A stretch of DNA of 64,000 nucleotides from Nocardioides sp. 1609 (GTDB taxonomy: Bacteria; Actinomycetota; Actinomycetes; Propionibacteriales; Nocardioidaceae): contig NZ_SPUJ01000004.1 in assembly GCF_004522105.1 (NCBI RefSeq), forward strand, positions 434,001 through 498,000, in the 5' to 3' direction. Under the pieces are notes generated by a model. That model made no database searches and was not told where the DNA came from. It saw only the letters and a program-made list of their open reading frames with translations. The position numbers and the translations under genes were made by a program. Below are positions 16,631 through 25,596 of this stretch, in pieces (positions within the stretch are counted from its first letter, which is position 1; each line of letters begins with the position of its first letter).

Positions 16631-17215
16631 GTGGACCACGACGACCTGTACGACGACGAGCCGCCGCCCTCGCTCGGGACCGTCGTCGACGACGACCGCG
16701 GCTCGCTGCCCTACCACCTCGTGCACGGCGAGGCACTCGTCGCGGCGGCCGCGTGGGCGCTCGGGGAGGCCGGCGTGACGCTCGTCGACCAGTCCGTCCC
16801 GTGGGCCTCGGTGCGCGACTCCGGGGAGACGCTCGTTCTCCACGACAGCCTCTGCCCGCTCACCCCGCCCGACTTCATCGCCGCCTGCGTCGCCCGTTCG
16901 GTCGCGGACGACGTCGCCGTGGTCGGCGTGCGCCCGGTCACCGACACCGTCAAGCAGGTCACCGACGGCGTCGTCGGCGCGACCGTCGACCGCGAGGGCC
17001 TGCTGGTCGTCTGCTCGCCGGTGGTGCTGCCGCCGACCGCCGTCGCGAGCTTCGACTCGCTGCCCACGACCGACTTCACCGAGCTCGTCGTGCTGCTGCG
17101 CGAACGGGGGGACGTCGTCCTGGTCGAGGCGCCGTCGGGCGCGATGCGGGTGACCTCAGACGACGACGTCCGGGTCCTCGAGGCGCTGCGCCAGGAGCCG
17201 CTCGGCCAGGCCTAG
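16631..17215 (+). CDS. Degenerate IspD-like protein lacking the nucleotide-binding motif
   Basis: 194 residues from GTG 16631, 6 nt after a TACGGT hexamer. The region from residue ~75 on aligns by eye with the C-terminal two thirds of Isp[17 protein letters not shown] for the usual HDAARP segment, [27 protein letters not shown] for the PVTDT core, and [15 protein letters not shown] for the last helix. The first 60 residues are acidic and lack the CTP-binding AAGxGxR loop, and HDAARP reads HDSLCP. I infer a non-catalytic paralogue. Its 3' end overlaps the true ispD on the other strand by 60 bp. Confidence 0.75.
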   Translation: MDHDDLYDDEPPPSLGTVVDDDRGSLPYHLVHGEALVAAAAWALGEAGVTLVDQSVPWASVRDSGETLVLHDSLCPLTPPDFIAACVARSVADDVAVVGVRPVTDTVKQVTDGVVGATVDREGLLVVCSPVVLPPTAVASFDSLPTTDFTELVVLLRERGDVVLVEAPSGAMRVTSDDDVRVLEALRQEPLGQA

Positions 17216-17857
17216 GTCGTGCGGCCAGGTCACCTTGAGGTTGACCGGCCCGCTGGCGACCGCGGCCACCCGGACGTCGGCCGCGTGGTGCTGGAGGCAC
17301 GCCGCGGTGTCGGTGCCGCGGAACCCGTCCGCCTCGGCCCGTTCGTAGGCGGCGAGCAGGGCCGGCGCGCGGAAGGCCTGGGGGGTCTGCACGCCCGCCA
17401 CCCCGCGGACCGCGCCGTCGGGGCCCAGCAACGTCGGCGCCATCACCACCGGGATCGCGCCACCGTGGGTGCGGGCCGCCGCGACGACCGCGCCGAACAG
17501 CCGGGACGACGCCAACGGCCGGGCCCCGTCGTGGATCGCTACCACGTCGACCGTGCCGGCCTCGACGTCGTCCCGCAGCACCTGCAGGGCGGCCCACTCG
17601 GAGTCGTGACGGGTCTCCCCGCCCTCGACCATCCGGACCTCGGCGTCGCCGAGGTGCGCCGCCAACGCGTCGGCGACCGCGGCCTGCTCACCGGCCCGCA
17701 CGACGACGACCAGCCGGACGACGTCCTCGAGGCCCAGCGCCGTCCGCACCGAGTGCGCGAGCACCGGGACGCCCGCCAGGGGAAGGAGGACCTTGTTGAC
17801 CTCGGCGCCGACGCGGGTCCCGCTCCCGGCGGCGAGGACGACGACGGCGGCAGGCAC
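17156..17857 (-). CDS. ispD: 2-C-methyl-D-erythritol 4-phosphate cytidylyltransferase
   Basis: 233 residues. All key motifs are present: [22 protein letters not shown] (first part, CTP loop), [22 protein letters not shown] and [19 protein letters not shown]. It makes CDP-methylerythritol, the third step of the MEP isoprenoid pathway. GTG 17857 follows a minus-strand GAGACT by 6 nt. The gene converges on the IspD-like gene and overlaps its last 60 bp. IspF is nearby (18491-19000), separated by nirD, so the usual ispDF pair is split here. Confidence 0.95.
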   Translation of the reverse strand: MPAAVVVLAAGSGTRVGAEVNKVLLPLAGVPVLAHSVRTALGLEDVVRLVVVVRAGEQAAVADALAAHLGDAEVRMVEGGETRHDSEWAALQVLRDDVEAGTVDVVAIHDGARPLASSRLFGAVVAAARTHGGAIPVVMAPTLLGPDGAVRGVAGVQTPQAFRAPALLAAYERAEADGFRGTDTAACLQHHAADVRVAAVASGPVNLKVTWPHDLGLAERLLAQRLEDPDVVV

Positions 17858-17946
17858 CTGGCGAGTCTCTCAGAGCCCGACGGGGCGCCCGGCCCACCCG
17901 TCCCGCCCGGGCCCCACGGTGCGCGGCGTCATCGGCTGCGACGGTC

Positions 17947-17982
17947 GAGACGTTTCACAGCCGTAACACTGCGAAACGTCTC
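17947..17982 (+). promoter_or_regulatory. Imperfect palindrome upstream of nirD
   Basis: Fourteen-base arms (17947-17960 and 17969-17982) match at 13 positions around an 8-base spacer, giving GAGACGTTTC...GAAACGTCTC. GTAAC and GAAAC cores occur inside and resemble GlnR half-sites, but with 10-bp rather than 11-bp phasing. It ends 17 bp before the nirD -10, so an operator is plausible. Confidence 0.5.
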
Positions 17983-17999
17983 CGTGTCGTCGCGGAACC

Positions 18000-18005
18000 T
18001 ACGGT
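18000..18005 (+). promoter_or_regulatory. -10 element of nirD
   Basis: TACGGT 6 nt before the ATG, fitting a leaderless transcript. Confidence 0.55.
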
Positions 18006-18011
18006 CTCGAC

Positions 18012-18374
18012 ATGTCACCCCGGTCATCCTCTCGGGAGGAGTGGCAGCCCGTCTGCCGGATCGCCGAGCTCGAGGTCGAGCGCGGTGTCGCAGCGCTGGT
18101 CCACGGTCAGTCCATCGCGATCTTCCGCACGCAGGACGACGCCGTCTACGCCCTCGGCAACCACGACCCGTTCGCCCGCGCCTCGATGATCGCGCGCGGC
18201 ATCGTCGGGGTGCGCTCCGGCGTCCCGTTCGTCGCCTCGCCGACGCACCGCCACGCCTTCGACCTGCGCAGCGGACGCTGCCTCGACGACGCCCACGTCT
18301 CGGTGCCGTCGTACGAGGTCAAGGTGGTCGAGGGCGTCGTCCTGGTCGGCCAGCGCCGCGCCGTCGCCGCCTGA
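18012..18374 (+). CDS. nirD: Nitrite reductase small subunit NirD-like (Rieske fold)
   Basis: 120 residues, typical NirD size. The sequence WQPVCRIAELEVERGVAALV at the start, ALGNHDPFARASMIARGIVG in the middle and SPTHRHAFDLRSGRCLDD match NirD, a Rieske-fold protein that has lost the iron-sulfur ligands. NirD normally partners the large NADH-dependent nitrite reductase NirB, but no nirB is in this window; the gene stands alone between ispD and ispF. A palindrome at 17947-17982 and a -10 directly before the ATG suggest its own regulated promoter. Confidence 0.85.
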   Translation: MSPRSSSREEWQPVCRIAELEVERGVAALVHGQSIAIFRTQDDAVYALGNHDPFARASMIARGIVGVRSGVPFVASPTHRHAFDLRSGRCLDDAHVSVPSYEVKVVEGVVLVGQRRAVAA

Positions 18375-18380
18375 ACCACC

Positions 18381-18492
18381 GACCAGTCACCTAGAGGGGA
18401 CGGGTCAGCGCCCGACCCGGGTCGACCCGTCACCCATAGGTGACGGGTCAGCGCCGGACCCGGGTCGACCCGTCACCTATAGGTGACGGGTC
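18381..18492. repeat. Tandem array of 26-bp palindromes with a 43-bp period
   Basis: Palindromes start at 18381, 18424 and 18467, exactly 43 bp apart. The third (18467-18492) is a perfect 26-bp palindrome of the form GACCCGTCACC-TATA-GGTGACGGGTC; the second differs at one symmetric pair and the first is more degenerate. The 43-bp units between them are nearly identical, so this is a true tandem repeat. It fills the convergent gap between nirD and ispF and ends at the ispF stop codon. It could act as a terminator array or a protein-binding repeat. Confidence 0.85.
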
Positions 18493-19000
18493 AGCGGGGG
18501 AGGGCGACGACGAGGGCGGTGGCGATCGCGGCCGCGCCCTCGCCGCGGCCGGTGAGGCCGAGCCCGTCGGTGGTCGTCGCGGCGACCGCGACCGGGGCGC
18601 CCACGGCCGCGGACAGCACGCGCTCCGCCTCGGCGCGGCGGGCCCCGAGGCGGGGCTTGACGGCCACGACCTGGACGGCGACGTTGCCGATCGCGAAACC
18701 GGCCGCCCGCACGCGGCGGGCGGTCTCCTCGAGCAGCGCGACGCCGGACGCGCCGGCCCAGGCGGGGTCGGAGGTGCCGTAGTTCGACCCGAGGTCGCCC
18801 AGGCCGGACGCCGAGAACAGGGCGTCGCACGCGGCGTGGGCGGCGACGTCGGCGTCCGAGTGGCCCTCGAGGCCCTGGGGCTCCTCGGGGAAGGCGAGCC
18901 CGGCCAGGTGCATCGGGACTCCGTCGGCGTACCGGTGGACGTCGACGCCGATCCCGGTGCGCGGCAGGGACGGCGGGCCGGCGGCGGCAGACGATGTCAC
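18491..19000 (-). CDS. ispF: 2-C-methyl-D-erythritol 2,4-cyclodiphosphate synthase
   Basis: 169 residues from GTG 19000, 6 nt after a minus-strand CATGAT hexamer. Diagnostic motifs: GIGVDVHRY (metal-binding Asp and His), [21 protein letters not shown] (third metal ligand), LGDLGSNYG and [14 protein letters not shown]. It closes the cyclodiphosphate ring in the MEP pathway as a homotrimer. It is divergent from the sulfite-oxidase-like gene with only 31 bp between start codons, and its stop lies within the palindromic repeat array. Confidence 0.95.
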   Translation of the reverse strand: MTSSAAAGPPSLPRTGIGVDVHRYADGVPMHLAGLAFPEEPQGLEGHSDADVAAHAACDALFSASGLGDLGSNYGTSDPAWAGASGVALLEETARRVRAAGFAIGNVAVQVVAVKPRLGARRAEAERVLSAAVGAPVAVAATTTDGLGLTGRGEGAAAIATALVVALPR

Positions 19001-19031
19001 GCGCCGATCATGCCTGAGGAACAATGCGCGC

Positions 19032-20555
19032 ATGAAGAAGTCCGCGGCCGCCTGGGCCTTCGCCGGCCTGCTGGCCGGTTTCGCCGGGCTCGCCGCCGGA
19101 TTCCTGGTCGCGAAGCTGATGCACCTGCGGCTCGACCCGGTCGGCGCGGTCGCCGAGCTGGTGCACGGCTGGCTGCCCTCGGGCGTCGTCTCGTGGGCCC
19201 GCGACGTCCCCGGGCCGTCGTTCACGACGCCGGGCATCCTGCTGCTCGGCGCGGTCGTCTTCGCCGTCCTGGGGCGCCTCGCCCGGCGGTCCCGGTGGCT
19301 GCCCGCCGTCGGGTACGTCGTCCTGGCGGCCCTGGGTGGCTTCGCGCTGCTCGAGGCCAACGGCGCGAGCCGGTGGTGGCTGCTGCCCACGGTCGTCGGC
19401 TTCGTGGTGATGACCCTCGCGATGCTGCTGATGGGCGAGCGGCTCCGGCGCCTGCAGGCCCTGCCCGACCAGGACGTGTACGGCCCGGCCTGGCGCCGGC
19501 GTCGCCGCGAGTTCCTCCTGGTCGCCGGCGTCGTGACCGTCGCCTCCGGGGTCGCGTTCGTGATGGCGCGCGTCGCCGGCCGCGACCTGCGCGAGGTCGA
19601 GTCCGAGCGCCGCACCAAGGTCCGCGAGGTGACCGCACCCGACGTCCCCGCCGACGCCCGGCTCGACGTCGACGGCGCGGCGGCGTGGATGACCCCGATC
19701 GGCTCGTTCTTCCTCGTCGACACCGCCGTCGTCCGGCCGGTTCTGCGCGCCCAGGACTGGACCGTGCGGATCCACGGCATGGTCACCACCGAGATCGAGT
19801 TGACCTTCGCCCAGCTGGTCGACCGCGGTCTCCGCGAGGACTGGATGACCCTCGCCTGCGTCCAGAACGAGGTCGGCGGCGACCTGGTCGGCAACGCCTG
19901 GTTCAGCGGCGTCCTGCTCGAGCCCCTGCTGGCCGCCGCCGGCCCGCTCGAGGGGGCCGACGCGGTCCTGCAGACCGCCGAGGACGGCTGGACCTGCGGC
20001 ACCCCGCTCGCGGCGATGACCGACGGGCGGGGCGCGATGCTCGCGGTCGCGATGAACGGCGAGCCGCTGACCGTCGAGCACGGCTACCCGGTGCGCACCG
20101 TCGTCCCCGGCCTCTACGGCTACGTGTCGGCCACGAAGTGGGTCGTCGACCTCGAGGTGACCCGGTTCGAGGACATCGCGCCGTACTGGACCGAGCAGGG
20201 CTTCGCCGAGCTCGGGCCCACCAAGACGGCGTCGCGCATCGAGGTCCCGCAGGACGGCGCGACGGTGCCCTCCGGACAGGTCGTCGTCGCCGGCACCGCC
20301 TGGGCCCCGGGCACCGGGATCGAGAGGGTCGAGGTCCAGGTCGACGGCGGGCCCTGGGCGGTCGCGACCCTCGGCGGCGTCCCGAACGTCGACACCTGGG
20401 TGCAGTGGAAGCTCGCCGTCGAGGTCGAGCCGGGCGAGCACACGGTCTTCGTGCGTGCCACCGACCGGGCCGGTCAGCAGCAGACCGGCGTGGCGGCCGA
20501 CGTCAAGCCCGACGGGGCCACCGGCTGGCACGACATCGCCTTCACCTCGACCTGA
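19032..20555 (+). CDS. Membrane-anchored sulfite-oxidase-type molybdopterin oxidoreductase
   Basis: 507 residues from ATG 19032. Residues 1-190 carry about five membrane helices. The rest is a sulfite oxidase fold facing outside: [20 protein letters not shown], the molybdenum-ligand cysteine in [12 protein letters not shown], and [22 protein letters not shown]-terminal Mo-co dimerisation domain (about 405-507; [20 protein letters not shown]) follows. Such enzymes oxidise or reduce sulfur or other oxo substrates using Mo-molybdopterin; the physiological substrate is unknown. It shares a very short divergent promoter region with ispF. Confidence 0.9.
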   Translation: MKKSAAAWAFAGLLAGFAGLAAGFLVAKLMHLRLDPVGAVAELVHGWLPSGVVSWARDVPGPSFTTPGILLLGAVVFAVLGRLARRSRWLPAVGYVVLAALGGFALLEANGASRWWLLPTVVGFVVMTLAMLLMGERLRRLQALPDQDVYGPAWRRRRREFLLVAGVVTVASGVAFVMARVAGRDLREVESERRTKVREVTAPDVPADARLDVDGAAAWMTPIGSFFLVDTAVVRPVLRAQDWTVRIHGMVTTEIELTFAQLVDRGLREDWMTLACVQNEVGGDLVGNAWFSGVLLEPLLAAAGPLEGADAVLQTAEDGWTCGTPLAAMTDGRGAMLAVAMNGEPLTVEHGYPVRTVVPGLYGYVSATKWVVDLEVTRFEDIAPYWTEQGFAELGPTKTASRIEVPQDGATVPSGQVVVAGTAWAPGTGIERVEVQVDGGPWAVATLGGVPNVDTWVQWKLAVEVEPGEHTVFVRATDRAGQQQTGVAADVKPDGATGWHDIAFTST

Positions 20556-20573
20556 CCGCTGCCGGCGCGCGCG

Positions 20574-21866
20574 TCACCAGTTGCCGGGCGAGCCCGCCGG
20601 GAGCGGGTGGGCGGAGTCGCGGATCACGTAGACCAGGCCGCCCGACCTCGTCAGCCACGCGTCCTCGAGCTGGGCGCGGTCGTAGGTGCGACGGACGCCG
20701 GCCCGGGTCGTCGAGGCCGGGTCGTTGACGACGACGTCGCCGCTCGCGGTGAAGCCGACGATCACGAGCAGGTGTCCGGCGGTCGAGGAGATGGGGGCGC
20801 CGTCGAGCTCGCCGGCGCCGAAGGAGACCGAGGCCACCAGCGGGATGCCGGCGGCGATGAACCGCTCGGCCTCCCGCAGCGAGCGGAGCCGGGTCACGAA
20901 GGCCTTGCCCGCGCGCGGGGCGGCGTAGGCGGTGTTGAACGGCCAGTTGCCGGTGCCGTCGTAGGAGTGGTCGAACGTCGCCCGGGCGGCGAAGTCGACC
21001 CACGGGTCGGTGTGGCCGCCGGGGACCCAGGAGTAGGCCCGCGGCCGCGGCAGCTTGCCGTAGTAGCCCAGCACCATCGAGGTGGACGTCGGGCTGCACC
21101 AGGCCTCGCCACCGCCGCCCCACTGGGGGAAGTGGCCGGTGTGGGTCATCTGCGAGTAGAGCGGGACGTCGAGCACCGTGCCGCGCGCGGGACCGGGACG
21201 CGACGTGCCCGGGGCGTCGGCCGGCAGCCGCGAGGTGACGGCGCCGACGGTGTCGAAGGACGGCGTGGCCGTCGTGCCGGCGCGGCGGGCCAGCACGACC
21301 CGGACCTGCCAGGAGCCGAGCCCGCCGGGCGCGCGCCAGGTGTCGACGTTGACGTCGGCGAGGTCGTCGGACTGCCCGCTCTGCGTGGTTCGCTCGAGGT
21401 GGACGTCGGAGGAGGCCCAGCGCCCGAGGAGGTCCCAGCTGGACAGCCGGCCGGCGGCGTCGCGCCCGCGCACCCGGACCTCGACGAAGCTGTCGCCGGG
21501 CGTGGCCGCCGACCAGGACGGGATCAGCTCGGTGAAGGAGAAGCCGGGGGAGACCCACGGCGACTCCCAGGTCGCGGCGTCGTAGCGCCTGCCCGCGACC
21601 GAGCGCCGGGCCGTCGGGGCCGCGAGGGTGACCCGCCCGCGGGCGACGGCGGCGCCGGAGACCTTGCCGGCGCGCAGCTCGGCCGTGGAGTCCCACTGGG
21701 CGTAGTCGATCTGACGGGCCGTGGCGGGTGCCGCCTGCGCCGTACCGGGGCTCATCGCGGCAACGTAACAGGAGGTGAGGACGGCGCCGAGGCCGATCCG
21801 GACCAGCGGCCGGACCAGGGGCCGGACCAGGGGTCGCACGAGGGGCCGGACGCGGGGGAAGGTCAC
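20574..21866 (-). CDS. Secreted C39-like cysteine peptidase family protein
   Basis: 430 residues from GTG 21866, 6 nt after a minus-strand TACCGT hexamer. The signal peptide has a long positively charged n-region made of four RPLV repeats, then a hydrophobic core and a cleavage site near AQAA. Residues ~50-215 are beta-rich. From residue ~230, VPLYSQMTHTGHFP and GGGEAWCSPTSTSMVLGYYG carry the nucleophile Cys of C39-like peptidases, GHLLVIVGFTASGDVVVNDP the His, and the Asn/Asp follows. The target is probably extracellular peptide or cell wall; unknown. The gene converges with the sulfite-oxidase-like gene. Confidence 0.85.
   Translation of the reverse strand: MTFPRVRPLVRPLVRPLVRPLVRIGLGAVLTSCYVAAMSPGTAQAAPATARQIDYAQWDSTAELRAGKVSGAAVARGRVTLAAPTARRSVAGRRYDAATWESPWVSPGFSFTELIPSWSAATPGDSFVEVRVRGRDAAGRLSSWDLLGRWASSDVHLERTTQSGQSDDLADVNVDTWRAPGGLGSWQVRVVLARRAGTTATPSFDTVGAVTSRLPADAPGTSRPGPARGTVLDVPLYSQMTHTGHFPQWGGGGEAWCSPTSTSMVLGYYGKLPRPRAYSWVPGGHTDPWVDFAARATFDHSYDGTGNWPFNTAYAAPRAGKAFVTRLRSLREAERFIAAGIPLVASVSFGAGELDGAPISSTAGHLLVIVGFTASGDVVVNDPASTTRAGVRRTYDRAQLEDAWLTRSGGLVYVIRDSAHPLPAGSPGNW
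21797..21852 (-). repeat. 12-bp tandem repeat in signal-peptide coding region
   Basis: Four successive copies of a GC-rich 12-bp unit encode RPLV repeats at the N-terminus of the C39-like protein. Copy number could vary by slippage and would change the charge of the n-region of the signal peptide. Confidence 0.7.
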
Positions 21867-21951
21867 CGCAGCACGGTACGTCACACTCGTCACTCCTGCC
21901 ACAGAAGTCGCGGATGCGCCGCCCGGCCCCGGCGTTCTCTAGACTCGGGCA

Positions 21952-23340
21952 GTGACTTTCCGGCTCTACGACACCGCGACGCGCGAGGTGCGCGACTTCG
22001 TCCCCCTGGAGGAGGGCAAGGCGGGCATCTACGTCTGCGGGCTCACCGTGCAGTCCGAGCCGCACGTCGGCCACGTGCGCTCGGCGGTGAACTTCGACGT
22101 GCTGCGGCGCTGGCTGACCCACACCGGGCACGACGTCACCTTCATCCGCAACGTCACCGACATCGACGACAAGATCCTCACCAAGTCGGCCGAGCAGGGC
22201 CGCCCGTGGTTCAACCTCGCCTACGCGATGCACGCCGAGCTCACCCGGGCGCTCGCCTCGATCAACGTGCTGGCGCCGACCTACGAGCCCGGCGCCACCG
22301 GCCACGTGCCCGAGATGCTCCAGATGATTGAGACGCTGATCGCGAACGGGCACGCCTACGCCGCCGAGGACGGCTCCGGCGACGTCTACTTCGACGTCCG
22401 GTCCTGGCCGGCCTACGGCGAGCTCACCGGGCAGAAGGTCGACGACATGGAGCCGGCCGGCGACGCCGACCCGCGCGGCAAGCGTGACCCGCGCGACTTC
22501 GCGCTGTGGAAGGGCTGGAAGCAGGACTCCGAGCCGGCGACCGCGGCCTGGCCCTCGCCGTACGGCCCCGGCCGTCCCGGCTGGCACATCGAGTGCTCGG
22601 CGATGGCGGGCAAGTACCTCGGGCCCGCCTTCGACATCCACGGCGGCGGCGTCGACCTGCGCTTCCCGCACCACGAGAACGAGCAGGCCCAGTCGCGCGC
22701 GGCCGGCCACGCGTTCGCGTCGTACTGGATGCACAACGCCTGGATCACCACCGCCGGCGAGAAGATGAGCAAGTCGCTCGGCAACAGCCTGCTGGTGCCC
22801 AAGGTGCTCGAGCGGGTGCGCGGGATCGAGCTGCGCTTCTACATGGTCAGCGCGCACTACCGCTCGCACGTCGAGTTCTCCTTCGAGGCGCTCGACGAGG
22901 CCGCGGTCGGCTTCCGGCGCATCGAGACGTTCCTCGACCGCGCCGGTGCGGGCGAGGTCGGCGCCGTGCCCGCGGAGTTCGTCGCCGCGATGGACGACGA
23001 CCTCGGCACCCCCGCCGCCGTCGCCGTCATCTTCGACACCGTCCGCGAGGGCAACCGCGCCGAGGACCCCGCGCCGCACGCCGCGGCCGTGCGCGCCATG
23101 CTCGGCGTCCTCGGCCTCGACCCGGCCGACCCCGCGTGGGGCGCCGGCTCCAGCGACGACGCCGCCCTGACCGCGGTGGTCGACGCCCTCGTCGCCGGGC
23201 TGCTCGAGCAGCGGGCCGAGGCCCGGGCCGACAAGGACTACGCGCGCGCGGACGTCATCCGCGACCAGATCAAGGCGGCCGGCATCGTGGTGGAGGACAC
23301 CCCTGCCGGCCCGAAGTGGAGTCTCAGCGATGCCCGGTAA
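21952..23340 (+). CDS. cysS: Cysteinyl-tRNA synthetase
   Basis: 462 residues, normal for bacterial CysRS. Class I signatures: [19 protein letters not shown] (HIGH variant HVGH), and [13 protein letters not shown] (KMSKS). Zinc ligands are visible as [16 protein letters not shown] and [18 protein letters not shown]. The C-terminal DALR-like region ends [26 protein letters not shown]. It charges tRNA-Cys. GTG 21952 follows TAGACT by 6 nt (leaderless). The 3' end overlaps rlmB by 11 bp, so the two form an operon, a conserved actinobacterial arrangement. Confidence 0.97.
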   Translation: MTFRLYDTATREVRDFVPLEEGKAGIYVCGLTVQSEPHVGHVRSAVNFDVLRRWLTHTGHDVTFIRNVTDIDDKILTKSAEQGRPWFNLAYAMHAELTRALASINVLAPTYEPGATGHVPEMLQMIETLIANGHAYAAEDGSGDVYFDVRSWPAYGELTGQKVDDMEPAGDADPRGKRDPRDFALWKGWKQDSEPATAAWPSPYGPGRPGWHIECSAMAGKYLGPAFDIHGGGVDLRFPHHENEQAQSRAAGHAFASYWMHNAWITTAGEKMSKSLGNSLLVPKVLERVRGIELRFYMVSAHYRSHVEFSFEALDEAAVGFRRIETFLDRAGAGEVGAVPAEFVAAMDDDLGTPAAVAVIFDTVREGNRAEDPAPHAAAVRAMLGVLGLDPADPAWGAGSSDDAALTAVVDALVAGLLEQRAEARADKDYARADVIRDQIKAAGIVVEDTPAGPKWSLSDAR

Positions 23341-24304
23341 CTCTCAGCGCAAGGGCTCGATCCGCAAGTCGAGCAAGAAGCCGACCGCCGGCTCGGGCGG
23401 GCGCGTCAAGCGCGGCATCGAGGGCAAGGGCCCGACGCCGAAGGCGACCGACCGGCCCTACCACAAGGCGCACAAGGCGGCGCAGGCCAAGCGCGACGGC
23501 GCCGGGCAGGGCGGGCGCTCGTCGTCCGGCAACCGGCAGCGCCGCAAGGGCAGCGACTCCGAGTGGGTGGCCGGGCGCAACTCCGTGCTCGAGGCGCTGC
23601 GCGAGGGCATCCCCGTCAACGCCGTGTACGTCGCCGAGGGCGCCGAGCGCGACGGGCGGTTGCGCGAGGCGTTCAAGCTCGCCCAGGACAAGGGCGTCAG
23701 CCTGCTCGAGGTCAGCAAGGGCGAGCTCGACCGGCTCACGTCGGGCGCGATCCACCAGGGTCTCGCCGCGCGGATCCCGCCGTACAGCTACGCCCACCCC
23801 GACGACCTGCTCGACCTCGCCGACAAGAACCGCGAGAAGCCGCTGATCGTCGTCCTCGACTCGATCACCGACCCGCGCAACCTGGGCGCCGTCGTCCGGA
23901 GTGCCTCCGGGTTCGGTGCCCACGGCGTCGTCATCCCCGAGCGCAGGGCCGCCGGCATGACCGCCTCGGCGTGGAAGACGAGCGCCGGTGCCGCCGCCCG
24001 GATCCCGGTCGCGCAGACCGTCAACCTGGTGCGGCAGCTCAAGGCGTTCCAGGACGAGGGCTGCATGGTCGTCGGCCTGGCTGCCGACGGCGACCTCTCC
24101 CTGCCCGACCTCGTGGCCGACGCCGACCTGGCCCGCGGCCCGCTCGTCGTGGTCGTGGGCGCCGAGGGTGGCGGACTCTCGCGCCTGGTCTCCGAGACCT
24201 GCGACCACCTCGTCTCGATCCCGATGGCGACCACGCTCGAGTCGCTGAACGCCGGCGTCGCGGCGTCGGTCTGCCTCTACGCGATCAACCAGGCCCGCAG
24301 CTGA
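23330..24304 (+). CDS. rlmB: 23S rRNA (guanosine-2'-O-)-methyltransferase, TrmH/SpoU family
   Basis: 324 residues. Residues 1-80 form a very basic, flexible N-terminal tail rich in Lys, Arg, Gly and Ser that probably binds rRNA. A SpoU substrate-binding domain follows ([23 protein letters not shown]), then the knotted SPOUT methyltransferase domain with [27 protein letters not shown] and [22 protein letters not shown]. It most likely methylates G2251 of 23S rRNA using SAM. The start lies inside the end of cysS, implying translational coupling. Confidence 0.92.
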   Translation: MPGNSQRKGSIRKSSKKPTAGSGGRVKRGIEGKGPTPKATDRPYHKAHKAAQAKRDGAGQGGRSSSGNRQRRKGSDSEWVAGRNSVLEALREGIPVNAVYVAEGAERDGRLREAFKLAQDKGVSLLEVSKGELDRLTSGAIHQGLAARIPPYSYAHPDDLLDLADKNREKPLIVVLDSITDPRNLGAVVRSASGFGAHGVVIPERRAAGMTASAWKTSAGAAARIPVAQTVNLVRQLKAFQDEGCMVVGLAADGDLSLPDLVADADLARGPLVVVVGAEGGGLSRLVSETCDHLVSIPMATTLESLNAGVAASVCLYAINQARS

Positions 24305-24335
24305 GCCGACCCGTCGGAGCTCTCCGGGGCCGTCG

Positions 24336-25556
24336 TCAGTCGGCGTCGCCACCGAGCGGCAGCGCGAGCTCGTCGGGCTTGTGGCGCAGGATCGTGTCGA
24401 CGTAGTCACGGGCGGAGTCGTACAGGTCGACCTCGGCGCCGGCGCGCTCGGAGAGGTACCAGCGGTGCTGGAGCACCTCGTGGAAGATCTCGGCCGGCTC
24501 AAGCTTGCCGCGTGCCTCGGGCGGGACCATCCGGATGATGGGCTCGTAGACCTCGACCAGCCAGCGGTTGGCGACCAGGCCGCGGTCCTCGCGCCCCAGG
24601 TCGTAGGCCGCGGTGTAGGACGCCAGGTCGTTCAGCAGCCGCCGGGCCTGGGCGTCCTCGACGTTGAGACCGGTGAGGCCCTGCAGCTCGCGGCAGTGGT
24701 GGCCGAGCTCGACGACCTTCGGCTGAATCCGGATCGCGTCGCCGTCGAGGTCGGTGACGATGTCGAGCTCCTCGACGTCGAAGCCGAGGTCGTTGAGCCG
24801 CTCGATGCGCTGCTCGATGCGCCACATCTCGCCGGTGCCGAACTCCTCGACGACGGTGAGCTCGTCCCACAGCGCGTGGTAGCGGTCGGCCAGCAGCTCG
24901 ATGATGGCGTGGGCGCCGACGTCGGTGCCCAGCGAGTTGCTGGCCTGGAGGTCGAGCAGCTCGGCGAACACGTTCTCGGTGGCGATGGTGACGTCGTACT
25001 CACGCATGCCGGCCGACAGCGTCTCGCGCAGCTCGCCGGTCTCGGCGTCGACGAGGTACGCCGCGAACCCGCCCGCCGCGCGCCGGAACAGCACGTTGCT
25101 GAGCGAGACGTCGCCCCAGTAGAAGCCGGCGAGGTGCAGCCGGACGAGCAGGACGACGATCGCGTCGACGAGGGAGGGGATGTTGTCGATGGTCAGGCCG
25201 TGGGAGAACAGGCTCCGGTAGGGGAGCGAGAACCGCAGGTGCTCGGTGAGCAGGGCCGCCGGCAGGTCCTCGCCCGAGGCGTCCGTGCGCCCGGTGACCA
25301 CGCCCTGCGGGACGACGGCCGGCAGGCCCAGCCGCTGGAGGTCGCGCAGCAGCCGGTACTCCCGGAACGCGATCTCCTGCACGGTCTCCTTGACGGCGTA
25401 CGTGCGCTGGCCGAGCCGGACGATCCGCACGACGTGCCGGCTCAGCCCGCGCGGCAGCGGCACCACGTGGTCGTCGGTCCACTCCTCGAGCGGAGTGGTC
25501 CAGGGCAGCGTCAGCAGCGCCGGGTCGGGGCGGTTGGCCACGATGTGCAACGCCAT
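24336..25556 (-). CDS. DUF4032 family protein with LPS-kinase-like N-terminus
   Basis: 406 residues from ATG 25556, 6 nt after a minus-strand TACGGT. The first half resembles a small-molecule or lipopolysaccharide kinase fold: YAVKETVQEIAFREYRLLRDL (Lys-Glu pair), and LHLAGFYWGDVSLSNVLFRR with a GDxSxSN catalytic-loop-like motif and YLVDAETGEL as the metal-binding equivalent. The second half (about 230-390) matches the DUF4032 domain. Function is unknown; a phosphotransferase is plausible from the motifs. It is divergent from the secreted protein at 25597 with a 40-bp gap. Confidence 0.8.
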   Translation of the reverse strand: MALHIVANRPDPALLTLPWTTPLEEWTDDHVVPLPRGLSRHVVRIVRLGQRTYAVKETVQEIAFREYRLLRDLQRLGLPAVVPQGVVTGRTDASGEDLPAALLTEHLRFSLPYRSLFSHGLTIDNIPSLVDAIVVLLVRLHLAGFYWGDVSLSNVLFRRAAGGFAAYLVDAETGELRETLSAGMREYDVTIATENVFAELLDLQASNSLGTDVGAHAIIELLADRYHALWDELTVVEEFGTGEMWRIEQRIERLNDLGFDVEELDIVTDLDGDAIRIQPKVVELGHHCRELQGLTGLNVEDAQARRLLNDLASYTAAYDLGREDRGLVANRWLVEVYEPIIRMVPPEARGKLEPAEIFHEVLQHRWYLSERAGAEVDLYDSARDYVDTILRHKPDELALPLGGDAD

Positions 25557-25562
25557 GACGCC

Positions 25563-25590
25563 ACCGTAGCGGCCCACGATCGTCTACGGT
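25563..25590. promoter_or_regulatory. Back-to-back leaderless promoters
   Basis: TACGGT occurs on the minus strand (25568-25563) 6 nt before the DUF4032 start and on the plus strand (25585-25590) 6 nt before the secreted-protein start. Only 16 bp separate the two -10 hexamers, so each -35 region would overlap the opposite -10 and the promoters should compete. Confidence 0.6.
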
Positions 25591-25596
25591 GCGCCC

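Noticed and set aside
16631..17857. IspD-like gene as a frameshifted piece of ispD
   Set aside because: It is on the opposite strand and encodes a separate C-terminal domain, and ispD itself is complete, so it is a paralogue and not a fragment.
18381..18492. Possible CRISPR array
   Set aside because: The units are contiguous tandem repeats with no unique spacers and no cas genes nearby.
20542..23079. 845-codon antisense frame over cysS and the C39-like gene
   Set aside because: High-GC shadow; it conflicts with CysS and the C39-like protein, which have clear motifs.
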